A stretch of 64,000 bases of DNA from Chondrosia reniformis (Eukaryota; Porifera; Demospongiae; Chondrillida; Chondrillidae). Positions within the stretch are counted from its first letter, which is position 1; every line of letters begins with the position of its first letter. The position numbers and the translations under genes were made by a program. Of this stretch, positions 23,311 through 35,800 are shown piece after piece. The DNA is taken from positions 1,606,501-1,670,500 of the forward strand of contig OX359193.1 in assembly GCA_947172415.1 (NCBI GenBank), in the 5' to 3' direction. The notes under the pieces were generated by a model. The model was given only the letters and a program-made list of their open reading frames with translations, made no database searches and had not been told where the DNA came from.

Positions 23311-23532
23311 ACAACCAATTGGTCAATGGTAACTGTATCAACCACAGGAGGGCTGGGTGATTCTTGAATAACTGAAGTGATAATCAAATCATAAATAATT
23401 ATATATTCTCAAACATCAATAATTAATTAGGGCTGGAAAACCCAAAAGAAACACAATTGCTGCATATCTGGGCAGTGAAATCAGGGCAGCTGGTTATGAC
23501 CACAAATGTTCTGCCACTGAGCCTTAATTACC
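23311..23532 (-). mobile_element. tRNA-derived SINE, second degenerate copy
   Basis: Same orientation as the copy at 23035-23226. The head TAAGGCTCAGTGGCAGAAC and the body segment around ATCAACCACAGGAGGGCTG match it; the B box is decayed. Confidence 0.6.
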
Positions 23533-23850
23533 ACATACAGCAATCCTCACTTTCTCCGACAATTACTGTATATAACTCTGATATATATATATAGCTCAGT
23601 TTGGGGTAACTCCAAGTAACTATATATCAATTTGAGGTACGTACTTTCCTATACATTACGTAGTTTAAATGTATTGGCTTATCATGTGAATAAACAATAA
23701 TCATACACAATTTACAAATTTATGTACTATAATAATTCATTCAACTTCTTCAAACAAAATCACTACTGCACAAAGCAAAATATATTAGCTAACTGTTCAC
23801 ATTTGATTCAGAAGGCAAGTAAAAGACGAAAATAAGAGCCAAGTATTGAA

Positions 23851-26800
23851 CTATACATCATTCTCATAATCTCCATCCTCTCTCTCTTCTTCCTCAAAGT
23901 CCTAGAACATGATTCAGAGCAAACATTGTCATACTTTTTACAATTCATACAAGTAGATGTACACAAATATGTATTATTGTCATTTTATACTTGGATATCA
24001 CACCAAATTGACAACTACGTTAGACGTAAATGAGAATGTTCAGTATTAGTTTTGGAAATGGTTCTGGAAAATTCAATGTCTAGAAAAAGGTGTTTGGCTT
24101 AAAACAGATATAGAAGACTGCATATATGTTTGCTCTAAGCCTATTCTCTAATGGGGTTACATTTACTGTGTTATTTACACATCCAGAAGCAGAAGATAAC
24201 CTCTACATAACATTGATTTTCTCTGAGCCCTCAATCCAGTATGACAACTAATTATCTCTTCTGCCCTAGTTTAACCACCTAGTAACCAATTATTTGTATT
24301 ATTCCTTTAACTAATTCTTACGCCATTCACCATCAAATCACACTTATTTAGAAAGTCCCTATTATGTTGAGTTGGTTCATCGTTCAGAAAGATCTTGGAC
24401 CAAAATGTCACGGAAATCATTCACTGTTTATCCCAATAGTTGTGATTATAATCATTATAGACCAATATAAAGTTGTATACACATTCTAATATTGTTTTGA
24501 TTTATTATTGGTTGTGTTTCATCTAATACTGGTGAACCGTGAAAGGAGTCCAATAAGGAAGAATTTAAGGGGTCACTAATCATTGTCAGCTCACTGAAAG
24601 ATCTGTTAGACCCAGATCTTAAGACTTCATCCTAATTGCTATTCAACTAGTACAAGCAAGACTACCTAACCGAACTGTAATATATACACATACACACATG
24701 TATAAATGTACGTACGTATATACACATATATGCACATGTATAAATGTATACACACATATAAATGTACATACATATATACATATGTATACGTATATGCTTT
24801 ATGAAAAACTGCAGTGACAGCATTAGATTCATATGGATAGGTCTTTGCTATACAGGAATACTTACACGAACTTTGACCTCTTGATCTTCTCCATATTGTA
24901 TGCTTAGATCTATGGAACACAACAAATCGTCTACTGATGACTCTTCTTTGATGTTGAAGGGTAGAAATGATACCAAATTATAGTCATCAATCTATGAGTA
25001 ATAATACGCAAACTGATACCACTATGTGGTAACTATACGAGACCAGTTATAGAACAAATAAACTGTTGAAACATCATCCTACAACATACATATGACATAT
25101 GTATTATACTATAAGGACCCTTTTTATTGTACGTGTAATAGTACACTGAAATAGTTTGGCATCAGTAACACTAATTGGAGTGGAACATCAATCAACCCAA
25201 AGAAACCAATTACACTAACAACCTTTTATTACACAATCCATATAAAATTGTGGTTTTTCAAATGAGGATTGAGAAAATGGCTTTAGAGTTCAAAATTCAA
25301 AATGCTTGGGGTTTCCACCTTGGATTTGAAATGCTCCATTTTCCCTATAGTGTTTTTAATGTTCAACTCAAATTTTAAAGATATGAATACAAAATATAGA
25401 GCCTTTGATGAGAGTGGAATTTATATTGGTTTCTTAAGCTACTAATTCTATACAATGTACACATAGAGAGAGCCTCTATAATATAGACATCTCAAAGGAC
25501 GCACAGTTTAAAATGATGGCTTCCTCAATTCAAAGTCACAGAATACAAAACATACCTGCATCAGTTAGGAAACTCTTGATACATATGCCATACATGCCAT
25601 ACATTGCATACCACTGAATCAATAAATACCAACAAGAAGACAAAGATTCCCGGGGTCACTGAGGAAGGGTGGAATTCCCAGAATCAGCTGTCTGGCCAGG
25701 TGGAGAAAAAGAGCAGTGGAAGAAGAAAACTCTTGTATCCTCATCCAAAGCTCTCACTAGGTTTAGTTCCCTTAAGGGCTTTTACTCTAAAGTAGCATGC
25801 TGAACATTAATAAGAGGTTTCATTACGTATATGTAATACTTTTGCAAATGAAACAAGGAAGCAATTAAATTGTTTAAAATGTTTTTGAGACATTAAAGGG
25901 AAGGCCTACGCCTCCCTAATATAATGATTAACAAACTTTTTGATAGTTAATCAATATCACTCTAGCAGTGGGGGAAGGGCTAAAGTAAATAACAGAACTT
26001 TAGTGCATATTCTATAAGTGTATATGTCCCATAAAGTATATATGAAAAATACAACCCTAAACCCCATGGCTATACATGCTACATGAATAATCAATACACC
26101 ATCATTCTAACATGCTATACATCTACTTTAGAGAAAAAGGCCTATAGGGAACCAAACCTAGTGAGATCTGAGGATACAAAAGTTTCTCCTTTTCCTTCAC
26201 TGGGTTAGTTAGCTGTTTGTGGGAATTCCACATAAGAATAAGCATAAGATTCACATACATAGCAACCAGATGCATGAGACTAAATGATAAAAAAGGGTTT
26301 TTTGATCTGGAAATGAACAGTTTGCGTTTGAGAAAAACCCAAATAAGTCAGCCAATGTTTGCAATTAAAAGTATATATGCTATTACAATTTTATCAAAAT
26401 ATGTGGTAATTGAGGAAGATCAGTTTCATTTTGTGGACAAGGAAGGATGGAATACTACAGAAAGACTGTCTGGCAGAACCCGGCTTCCATATTCAATTTA
26501 CCTTTGAAGACTTATGTGCATTAAGAATCTACAAATAACATCCACAAAGTGCACAAATTCTAGGAAACCCTAAAAATCCGAAGAAACCATCCACTTTATA
26601 ACTTAAAAAGTACTTGTAAATTATCATTTGCAAAAAGACTTTGTAGTAGTTATGGAATATATACCACATTACGTCACATATTAGTCCAAAATACCATTTT
26701 CAACATGCTACATCTCTTCTAGAGTAAAAGGAGGCCAAAAGTAGACATACACCATTTACTAGGTAAATAACAGTGGAGAAGAAGAGAAGGAGAAAACTCT

Positions 26801-29800
26801 TGTATCCTCAATCCCAGCTCTCACTAGGTTTAATTCCCAAAAGGTATTAATTCTAAAGTAGATGTAGCATGTACGTAAGAAAAACAGCGTGTTAAATTAT
26901 TCATACGCGTATTTATATGTATATATGTACGTATGTACTGTACATATACGTATGTATTTATAGGCATACATAGATTAATCATACTCCAAGCACACTTACT
27001 ATTGAAGCTAAGGCTTTGTTTAAATTCTTGTACTGAGGGCTCATATTTTCACTGAGATCAGCTAGCAGGTCCTTTGTATCTGGATCCAAGTATCTACAAA
27101 ATGGGTTTCACATTCATAACATATTAAAGTGTTTATAGGCATACGAAATGACATTATGCAGTCAAAAAAAGGAAAAATTTAGCTTTAAAATGTACTTGAT
27201 GAGTTAAAATGAGTTTGACATGCAATAAAACTCAATGTTTATAAGAGCAATAAAATGAATTGAACATACTATCCTTACACCTTGACTATTCAAGGCAAGG
27301 TGTTTTTAATATGTGTAGGAATGAATATGGGTTTTGAGATCTATGTACTAAGAGGAATATAATGTGGTGCCAACGGATTAACAGCAACCACTTGGGGCAA
27401 TCCAAATAGAAACAGAATGGCGACATGAATGTCTTAACTATTACACTTCCAATCACTGTAACATCACCTAATGCAGTAGTAAAATAAAAGAGAATATTAT
27501 CCTATAATGCCCACAGGAGGAAGGAAGTGCATAGAGAGCTAGCTTTACAAACAATACAAACCACTACCCACATCTCAAGATCTGTGGAATTCGATAGCTA
27601 CAAACTATAATGGCCAATAATTTCATTGTTAATTGTCATTCGAAATCTACTGTGAAGCTCCATTCAAAAAATTAAGGAAAATTGGAGGATTAATAATTAA
27701 CCATGACAATGGCTATGGGAATAGACCTAATTTTTCATGGAAGACGTTACCATAATTGAATAAAGGTCATTGTAACAATAAGTCTTTTGCTAAATCCCAC
27801 AAATAAGAGACACCTTTCTGTTCGAAGTATCTTCATCACAGGAAAACATATATAAATTATGCATGTCATAACTACGTATATATAGTCTTCACTCAGACAG
27901 AAACAATCATAAATGTAAAAAAACAGATGCTTTTTAACTTGGAATTTTAGAGGTAAATTGACATGATAGTGAGGGCTACAATAATAAAAAACTGTAACAG
28001 TTTCTCCATCCGTTGCATAGCCACTATGTAACTTATTGAACATAAGCCGATTTGTAAGGTCTATCCTAAAGGAGGACATTCCTGATCATTATCAAATTAT
28101 TAAATTTTCATATGGTGCAATTTGAAGCTATATCTTGCATCTAGTATGACACAGTGTGTCAGTTGAAGAAGTTACACTAATTTCCAAGCTTCAATCAAAA
28201 TATTAAGATGAAACATTTATCAGTGAGCAGAATTCCCCTTGTAACCTCAACATTTCTGCCAGCCCAAAGCATTAGTTTTATCTTAATAATATACACAATA
28301 ACACTGAGGAATTTACAAGGGTGGTTGCTAAAACGACAGTCCCTCCCCGTAGCCAACCCCATTGTACTAAATGACAACTCCGCATTCCAATCTCTCCTAT
28401 AGATGGCAAGCTTGGTTTCCAAGGATGCTCAACAACAACACTAGTATGTGAGCAAAGTATATTGATTTGTAATCCATGGCGTCATGAATCTGCATGCATA
28501 ATTTTATGAATACCTTTGAGTTGCTTACTGAAGGGGATTCTTAAGAGGTATCAAGTGACATATTGCCCTGAGAGCAGATAGGTGATTGTTAGTAAGACAA
28601 CTCTGTCAGGTGTACCACAAGTGTAGCAATATGGGGATTCTACATTACTGCAACATAAAGAAATTAGACCAAGAAGACAAAGACTCCCAGGGTCACTAAA
28701 GAGTGGAGTTCCCAGAAACAGCTGTCTAGTCCAGTGGAGAAGGAATGAAAGAAGCCTACATAATTGCAACTGTACCCTCATCCAAAGCTCTGTAGGTTTG
28801 CCCTAAGTTTCTAGTCTAAGAAAATTGTGACTTATGCGCTATTCCATTCTCTCTATGTTTCCTTTAGCTTCATAGGCATGTTAACCATAGTCTTTGAAAT
28901 ATGATGGTTTAGATTATTCATGTGAAAGTGGAAGATAACATGTAACACCAGAAAGAGCTTTCATTTGCAATGTTATAGAATTACTACACAACTTCTTAGG
29001 GAGTTATAGGAGAGATTGTGCAAGACTACATACGTAAATGTATTAAGTATGTCAATATTGAAATTGGACAATAGAGAGTCCAAGTTATACACTGATAATA
29101 TCATTGGAAGCTATTTCATTTTCTTATCACTCAATGATACTTTACAAATGTCCTTTGTCCATTCACTCCTCTGCAAAAGGACAGACAAAGAGAAAGAAAT
29201 GATTCCTTACAATAACAACTTTCAAACAATATTATTTACAATATGCACCTACCATAGAAAACATGGCAGTGTAAATTAAGCTCATTTTCTATACAGAAAG
29301 GTCATTTAGTCAGACAATGTAGCCTATTTTCAATTTCATCACTATAGTAGCAATGCATCAGAGACGACCAAAAGCAGTGTCAAGTTGTACTATTCAAAGA
29401 GTGATACGGGTACTGCTTGTGTGATATGGGTACTGCTTGTGTGATATGGGTACTGCTTGTGTGATACGGGTACTGCTTGTGTGATATGGGTACTGCTTGT
29501 GTGATACGGGTACTGCTTGTGTGATATGGGTACTGCTTGTGTGATATGGGTACTGCTTGTGGATATGGGTACTGCTTGTGTGATACGGGTACTGCTTGTG
29601 TGATACGGGTACTGCTTGTGTGATATGGGTACTGCTTGTGTGATACGGGTACTGCTTGTGGATATGGGTACTGCTTGTGGATATGGGTACTGCTTGTGTG
29701 ATATGGGTACTGCTTGTGTGATACGGGTACTGCTTGTGGATATGGGTACTGCTTGTGGATATGGGTACTGCTTGTGTGATACGGGTACTGCTTGTGTGAT

Positions 29801-32800
29801 ACGGGTACTGCTTGTGTGATACGGGTACTGCTTGTGTGATATGGGTACTGTATGAGCTTTAGATGAGTATGAGTCTAGTAGTACCCGTATCACACAAACA
29901 GTACCCGTATCACTCAAACAGTACCCGTATCACTCAAACAGTACCCGTATCACTCAAACAGTACCCGTATCACACAAGCAGTACCCGTATCACACAAGCA
30001 GTACCCGTATCACTCAAACAGTACCCTTATCACTTAACATCCAGCAGATGATTATACCAGTATCACTAATTTCCAGGAAATGCCTTACACAGATATGTAG
30101 TGTAACACAATCTACCAGACCATTCCAAGGCAGAGGTATGTATCTACGTATAAACGTGCACACTCAATTACGCTTACAACCTTTCTAAAGATTTCCTGTC
30201 CTCCTTATTCAGCAAGTCAACCTTTGATATGACATTCACATGGGGAACCTCAAGCTGTACCATTGCAGAGAGAGCAGACATCATCCCAGAGAAAAACTTG
30301 GCCGTGTCTGTTAAAAACTGTGCATCAATTAAGAAAACACCACAAATTCTAAAGTCCCATCGCTGTAATGTGTTCACAAGTGTCCTCATCACAGGTACGT
30401 GGGTGTAGAGTTCGATCTGGCCTGTAGAACATGACACAACACCCAAACAAATACCATTTTTGTCATATATATCATATGGTGTAAAACACAAGTAATTAGC
30501 TACAGTACATGCATAGGCATTATAAAGATAAGGTGAGGGTCACTCGAGCTCCTCGTCAATCAAAAGTCATAAAGAAAAAAGCTGAGGTACGCCATATTGG
30601 GACACATTCACGCCATAAGAGCTAATCTTACCTGGACAATCAAACAGGTAGTAGTCATTATCAAAATCTCCCAGTCCTTCCTCCAACCATTCCAGATTCT
30701 GAATCAAATACCTAGAGAACAAAAATGGCCAAGGAATGTACTGTATGTAATCCATCTTCTTACTGAGATGAAAGATAAGAATGTCTAAGATCATTTAGGA
30801 TACCTGGAACATGCAGTGTATCTAACCAATAGAGAAGGAAATTCACATCCTTAAGCTGTAGTACCATCCAACATAAGTAGGAAGTGGCCCTCAATTTACT
30901 AGTCTCACAGATGTGGTTTGGCGTACAGTGTACCAGCACACACACACATTCTTCTCAAGTGATAAATAACATGCAAATATGTTGAACTTCCACATCAACT
31001 AATTGCATTGCCAGAAGACATGGCATGGGTATTTGACAAATTACAGAGAGATACTGCTGAAGGGTGAAGCTACATATGTAGTTCCCTATTTCAGCTGACA
31101 GGATGTGGCGACCTTATTAGGTAAATGGATGCATACTACCAGAATACCAAAGAGATCAGAGAGTTAGGAGTACCTTTCAACTAGATGACCTTATGATAAA
31201 TGTGCATGCCACACATTATTACTTATAAATATTTAGTTATTAGTTAATCATAATTATTAGTACATAGAGCACCATTCTTTCAACATAGCCTTAGCAAGGC
31301 TCTGTGCTATAAACTGCCCTTTTAATGGTATATACACAGTTTTGTGTAACTTGACGTCATATTGAGCGTGCTGGCTGTAAGGTGTGGGTGATTTATGCAT
31401 GTACATTGCACTTTTTGATGTTGTTATACAAATCCATCAAAAAAGTAAAAAGTTATCTACTTTAGAGAAATTAAAACCAAAAGTAATATTGGAAAGTTAC
31501 AATTTCCACATTATCTGCATGTCCATAAAGGTATGTCACTGCTAGTCCATACCAAGGGATTCAGCTTCAGGAACCATAAATATGCTACTAACAACAACAA
31601 GGTAGGAGCGATACCAAACAAAGGCAAGTTCATTACCGCTTAGTCACTTGATATCAACTCACCCACCTTCTATTAAAATACTACAACAACAATTAGCATT
31701 AGATTGGTGCCACTAATTATATTTAGCAAAACGCTGGTTGACATAGCTACACTCTTATGGTAACTACAAATAGGGCTCTACATGTACACAGTACATTGTC
31801 ACTTATAATATATACGTACAATAGAGAGCTTCATTCATTAGAAAACTAGTGATGTTATATACGTACATACGTATATTAATATATCTACAACATTATTAAC
31901 TCTTAGTTTATGCTTGATACAGCAAGAAAGTATAAATATAGAAAATAAAATCACTGGTAGGAAATTGATTACATGTTCAGTTTGGACAATTTATTATTAA
32001 TTAGGCATGATGATTTCAATTTAATATTCATACATAAAGATTATAAAACACAAATATTCAAGTATTATACATACGTACAATGCTATAACTATAATATATA
32101 CCTACGTACATGCATGGCTAGAAAGTCAAGGAGTGCATCTTTTTGAGACATTAATGATATCATATTTACTTTGTGAAGTAATTGAATGCTCAACGTTCAC
32201 CTCTTTTACCATCTTAGCACTAGATCAAAAGATGAAATCAAGCCATAGCTAAATGAGTTCCTACTCAACTGTAACAAGTTCTGTAGTATCTAACTGAGTT
32301 CAAGAACAAGAAATTACTCTTCTCCACACTAACTGACCATCTGTGAAGACAAACACTCATCAGCGAACTGAATTAAATGTGGTATTTCTGCCTTTGATCT
32401 CTCTGTTTGTCCCTGTCGAGAGGTATTCCTACAAATCTCAGCCATTGAAACCACTTCCTATGTCAAGTTCTCATGCATATCATTATCTCCTTGGACAAGC
32501 ATCAAAGGCCACAGTTTCGATAAACATCAAGATATTACACTCAAAGAGCCCTAAAGGTAGTTAGAGTTTGAATTGTCCAGAGACATTACCTCAGTTAAAG
32601 AATATGCAAACAAGTGAAAATTTCCACTTTCTGTAAAAACAACTTTGTCTATATACACATATTTATTGCTCTGTCATACATATGGGATTATTTTAAGGAC
32701 TATTTTTTCCTTAAACACAACAAATGCCATCTGTGCCTTCAAATGTATATAGCACAGTAGATGGACTTCGGATTCCTATATATCTGTAATACATTTCAAA

Positions 32801-35800
32801 GGGTCGGTCAACTTATAAACTAACATCTCATTAAGTATACTGATTTGACACTCTGCAATTATAAATATAACAAACAGATCTCTAATTACATGAATAATAA
32901 ATCTTAAAGGTACAGGATCTTCCAAGAGGATGGAGGGGATTCATTGGTTATTCACTTGAAGTTACCAAGGAAGCCAAACAAGAGGAAAATCTAGCAAATT
33001 TGAAATGTCAATCTCTGATTTACAACCTCTGAACACGTATTTGGGTTGGGACTGCTTTCAGAAACTGGCATAATAGCTGTAATTGATGACAGTCATCAGA
33101 ATGGGCTTCCTAAGTTAACATAAGTAAAGTTAACCTGAGCAGAGGTCATTGACCTTTGAAATGGGCACGAGTGGATAGGCAATACACATACATAAGTAGC
33201 CAAATCAAATATTCTCCAATGACCTTCGCTACTATTATTCTTCATAGCATTTACACTGTGGTTGACAGTTTACATACATGAAATCTAGTAAGAGTTACAT
33301 AGGGTGCACAGTTCCTCTTTCAAAAGAGCCACATTCAAAGGACACCACTTCAAACTTGATCAAGACTGCCTCAACTCTGTGTCACTCTCTAGGGCACAAT
33401 GTTGTGACACAAGAATCTCTTCTACAATAACAGTTATGAATGGGACCAAAGAGCGCTAGACTATTGTCTTATTGCAGTGCTACATAAAATGTAAGATGGT
33501 CACTGCTAAAGTAACACATAATTGTTCTACCAGAAATACCCCACATTATCCATAAAGCCAGATTTGTTAGTAACACTCTACAGCCCAGTACAGCAAATAA
33601 TTTACATAGTGAACTTTCTGTTGGAATAGCTTATTACAGACATTAGATGTTCTACATAATCCCAGTTTAGCGATATTCACATACGTAGGCAGAGAGACAA
33701 GTCCGGAAAATATAAATATAAAATACTACATAAACTACATAGGTAAACTGTTTGATTCAGTACATCAATAAATTAGTATTTAACACCAAGGACATTGTGA
33801 CAGTTTACATAGAAGGTTGGAATATGAATCCACTTAGACATAATAGCTGAGTACATAGCAACAAAATTTGATATCTGTGATTCAAATACCTTTGGTTGAG
33901 GAACTTAGTACTCTGGCATTTTTAACATTTTTAGCAAAATCAATATTACCATTTGAAAGACACAAAGTCACCGAAGATGGTCACACTGGTAACATCAGTT
34001 ACAAGTACACTAGACAACTTCAACAGAACCTCCATGGATAAGATGTCTTACAGGTCATAGGTAATGAAATAAGAATTACTATAGTCCAATTTGCGCAAGA
34101 TAGGAACATGGACTATTCTGATCCCTAAAGGTATTCTTGACCTAAAGCTTTGTCAGCAATTACTTCCTCTCCATGTTATTACTTGAAACTGCAGAACCAG
34201 CACTTGTACCAGGTGGTACACTTGCACCATTCCACTTGATCAGGCAACCTTAGAGACAAAGAGAGTGATTTCATGTATGCCACACAATCATCCGAACAAT
34301 CTCGTCACATGGATGTGAATATAAGCTTTATCCCATTACTAAAGTACATAAATGACTGCACATTAAACCTTTCAACCTTTACAGGTCAGGAGTTCACCCC
34401 CATCATAAACTAATATCTGTGACCTATGCGTACTGCAACCCATACAGTTGTTCAAGCAGAAGACACCTACTGGACTGAATCATTTTGATTGAAGCCAAAC
34501 AGAGTACATATTTCAAAATCTTCAAAGCTGAAATATGGGCATATCTGCGCATCTACCTACATCTAGGTACATCCAGTATCCCTATATCTATGTCTAACTA
34601 CACCTATAGCTTTCCATTCTAAAAGGAGCCTCAGGTAGAACAAAAATAGTTTAACACTGCTAATTACAAAAATCACATTCATTCACAGAAACAATTTCAA
34701 GGTGATATATTCTGGGAAAATACAGAATACAAACTATGGACTCAAAAATGGACCATATATTCAAAACTATACACATTGAGACCATGTTATGGAAAGTTTA
34801 CACTAAGATATGGCTCCTGTTATATATTAGTTGGGTTTCTAAAACAATGTACTTCCCCTTTCAATTTGTGGTCCACCTTTGTGTCTAATTAGCTATCACA
34901 GTGGTCTTATAGTATACAAAAGGGTTGCACTGTTGCAATCATCATATTAATATATGCAGGTGTTGATGGAAGGATAGCCAGGCATGAAAGGCACTCCTAC
35001 ATATTAGGTCCATCCTACAGTACAGTACACAAATACTGCCACATCTGTCATCCATCAAAGCACATGTCCTTATGAAATCAAGCCAATTAGCAAATGGGAA
35101 AGCAGAAAGGTAACTGGTTCTAAGATCATCTGACAGTAACAAAATGTCACATTATATCAGGATTGTACAATCCAAGAAATTGCTGCCTATCCAAGCTGAT
35201 CAATTACACTAACTCTATTAAGAAATATACATACAATGACATGTTTGCACCAACTGCGGGAATAGGTTAAACTGTTGCATCTTTATCGTACCAAATTGTC
35301 AAAAATTCTAAATGTCTTCCACTCTATGATGCAAGCCACTGAACACACCATTGAATCGGCAAAGCCTTACATTTTACATTACTATTCTCCTGAACTTACT
35401 CCATGCAGAATATCAGTCCTCCATTGGGACCCAGTCTTAGGTCTTTGTCCTCCATCACATCATCAACACTTATCAAATCTCTCATATCTACAGAAATAAA
35501 ACACAGTCTAGTAAAGACATGCTCAAATGAGACAGTAGTCCTGCTAGAGTTGGTAAAACAGTGGTACATGCAGAAAAAACTCATCTCCCGTATCTCAAGC
35601 AGTCACATGAGATCAGATATTTGACCACATACTCTTTACATCTATCTCTGCATATCTACCTACGGACCTTCATAGTTGTACTGACAGTGTATACAGGTAG
35701 AGCATGTAGCTTCATGTGCTCATCTCGGTATGGATTGCATGGACATTCGCAGTGGAGAGCAGCACCCATAAAGAGATAACTTCGGAAAGGGGGTGTGACC

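Larger units (their letters stand above)
22235..23850. other. Intergenic region between TBL3 and GPN3 (tail-to-tail)
   Basis: No coding exon recognised. It starts with the TBL3 3' flank (ATTAAA poly(A)-like hexamer at 22290-22295) and holds two or three tRNA-derived SINE copies. Confidence 0.6.

Noticed and set aside
29390-29917. 175-residue Tyr/Pro/His repeat frame
   Set aside because: Translation of the 20-bp minisatellite; not a secreted repeat protein.
29398-30035. CRISPR-like array
   Set aside because: Direct tandem units without unique spacers, in an animal intron.
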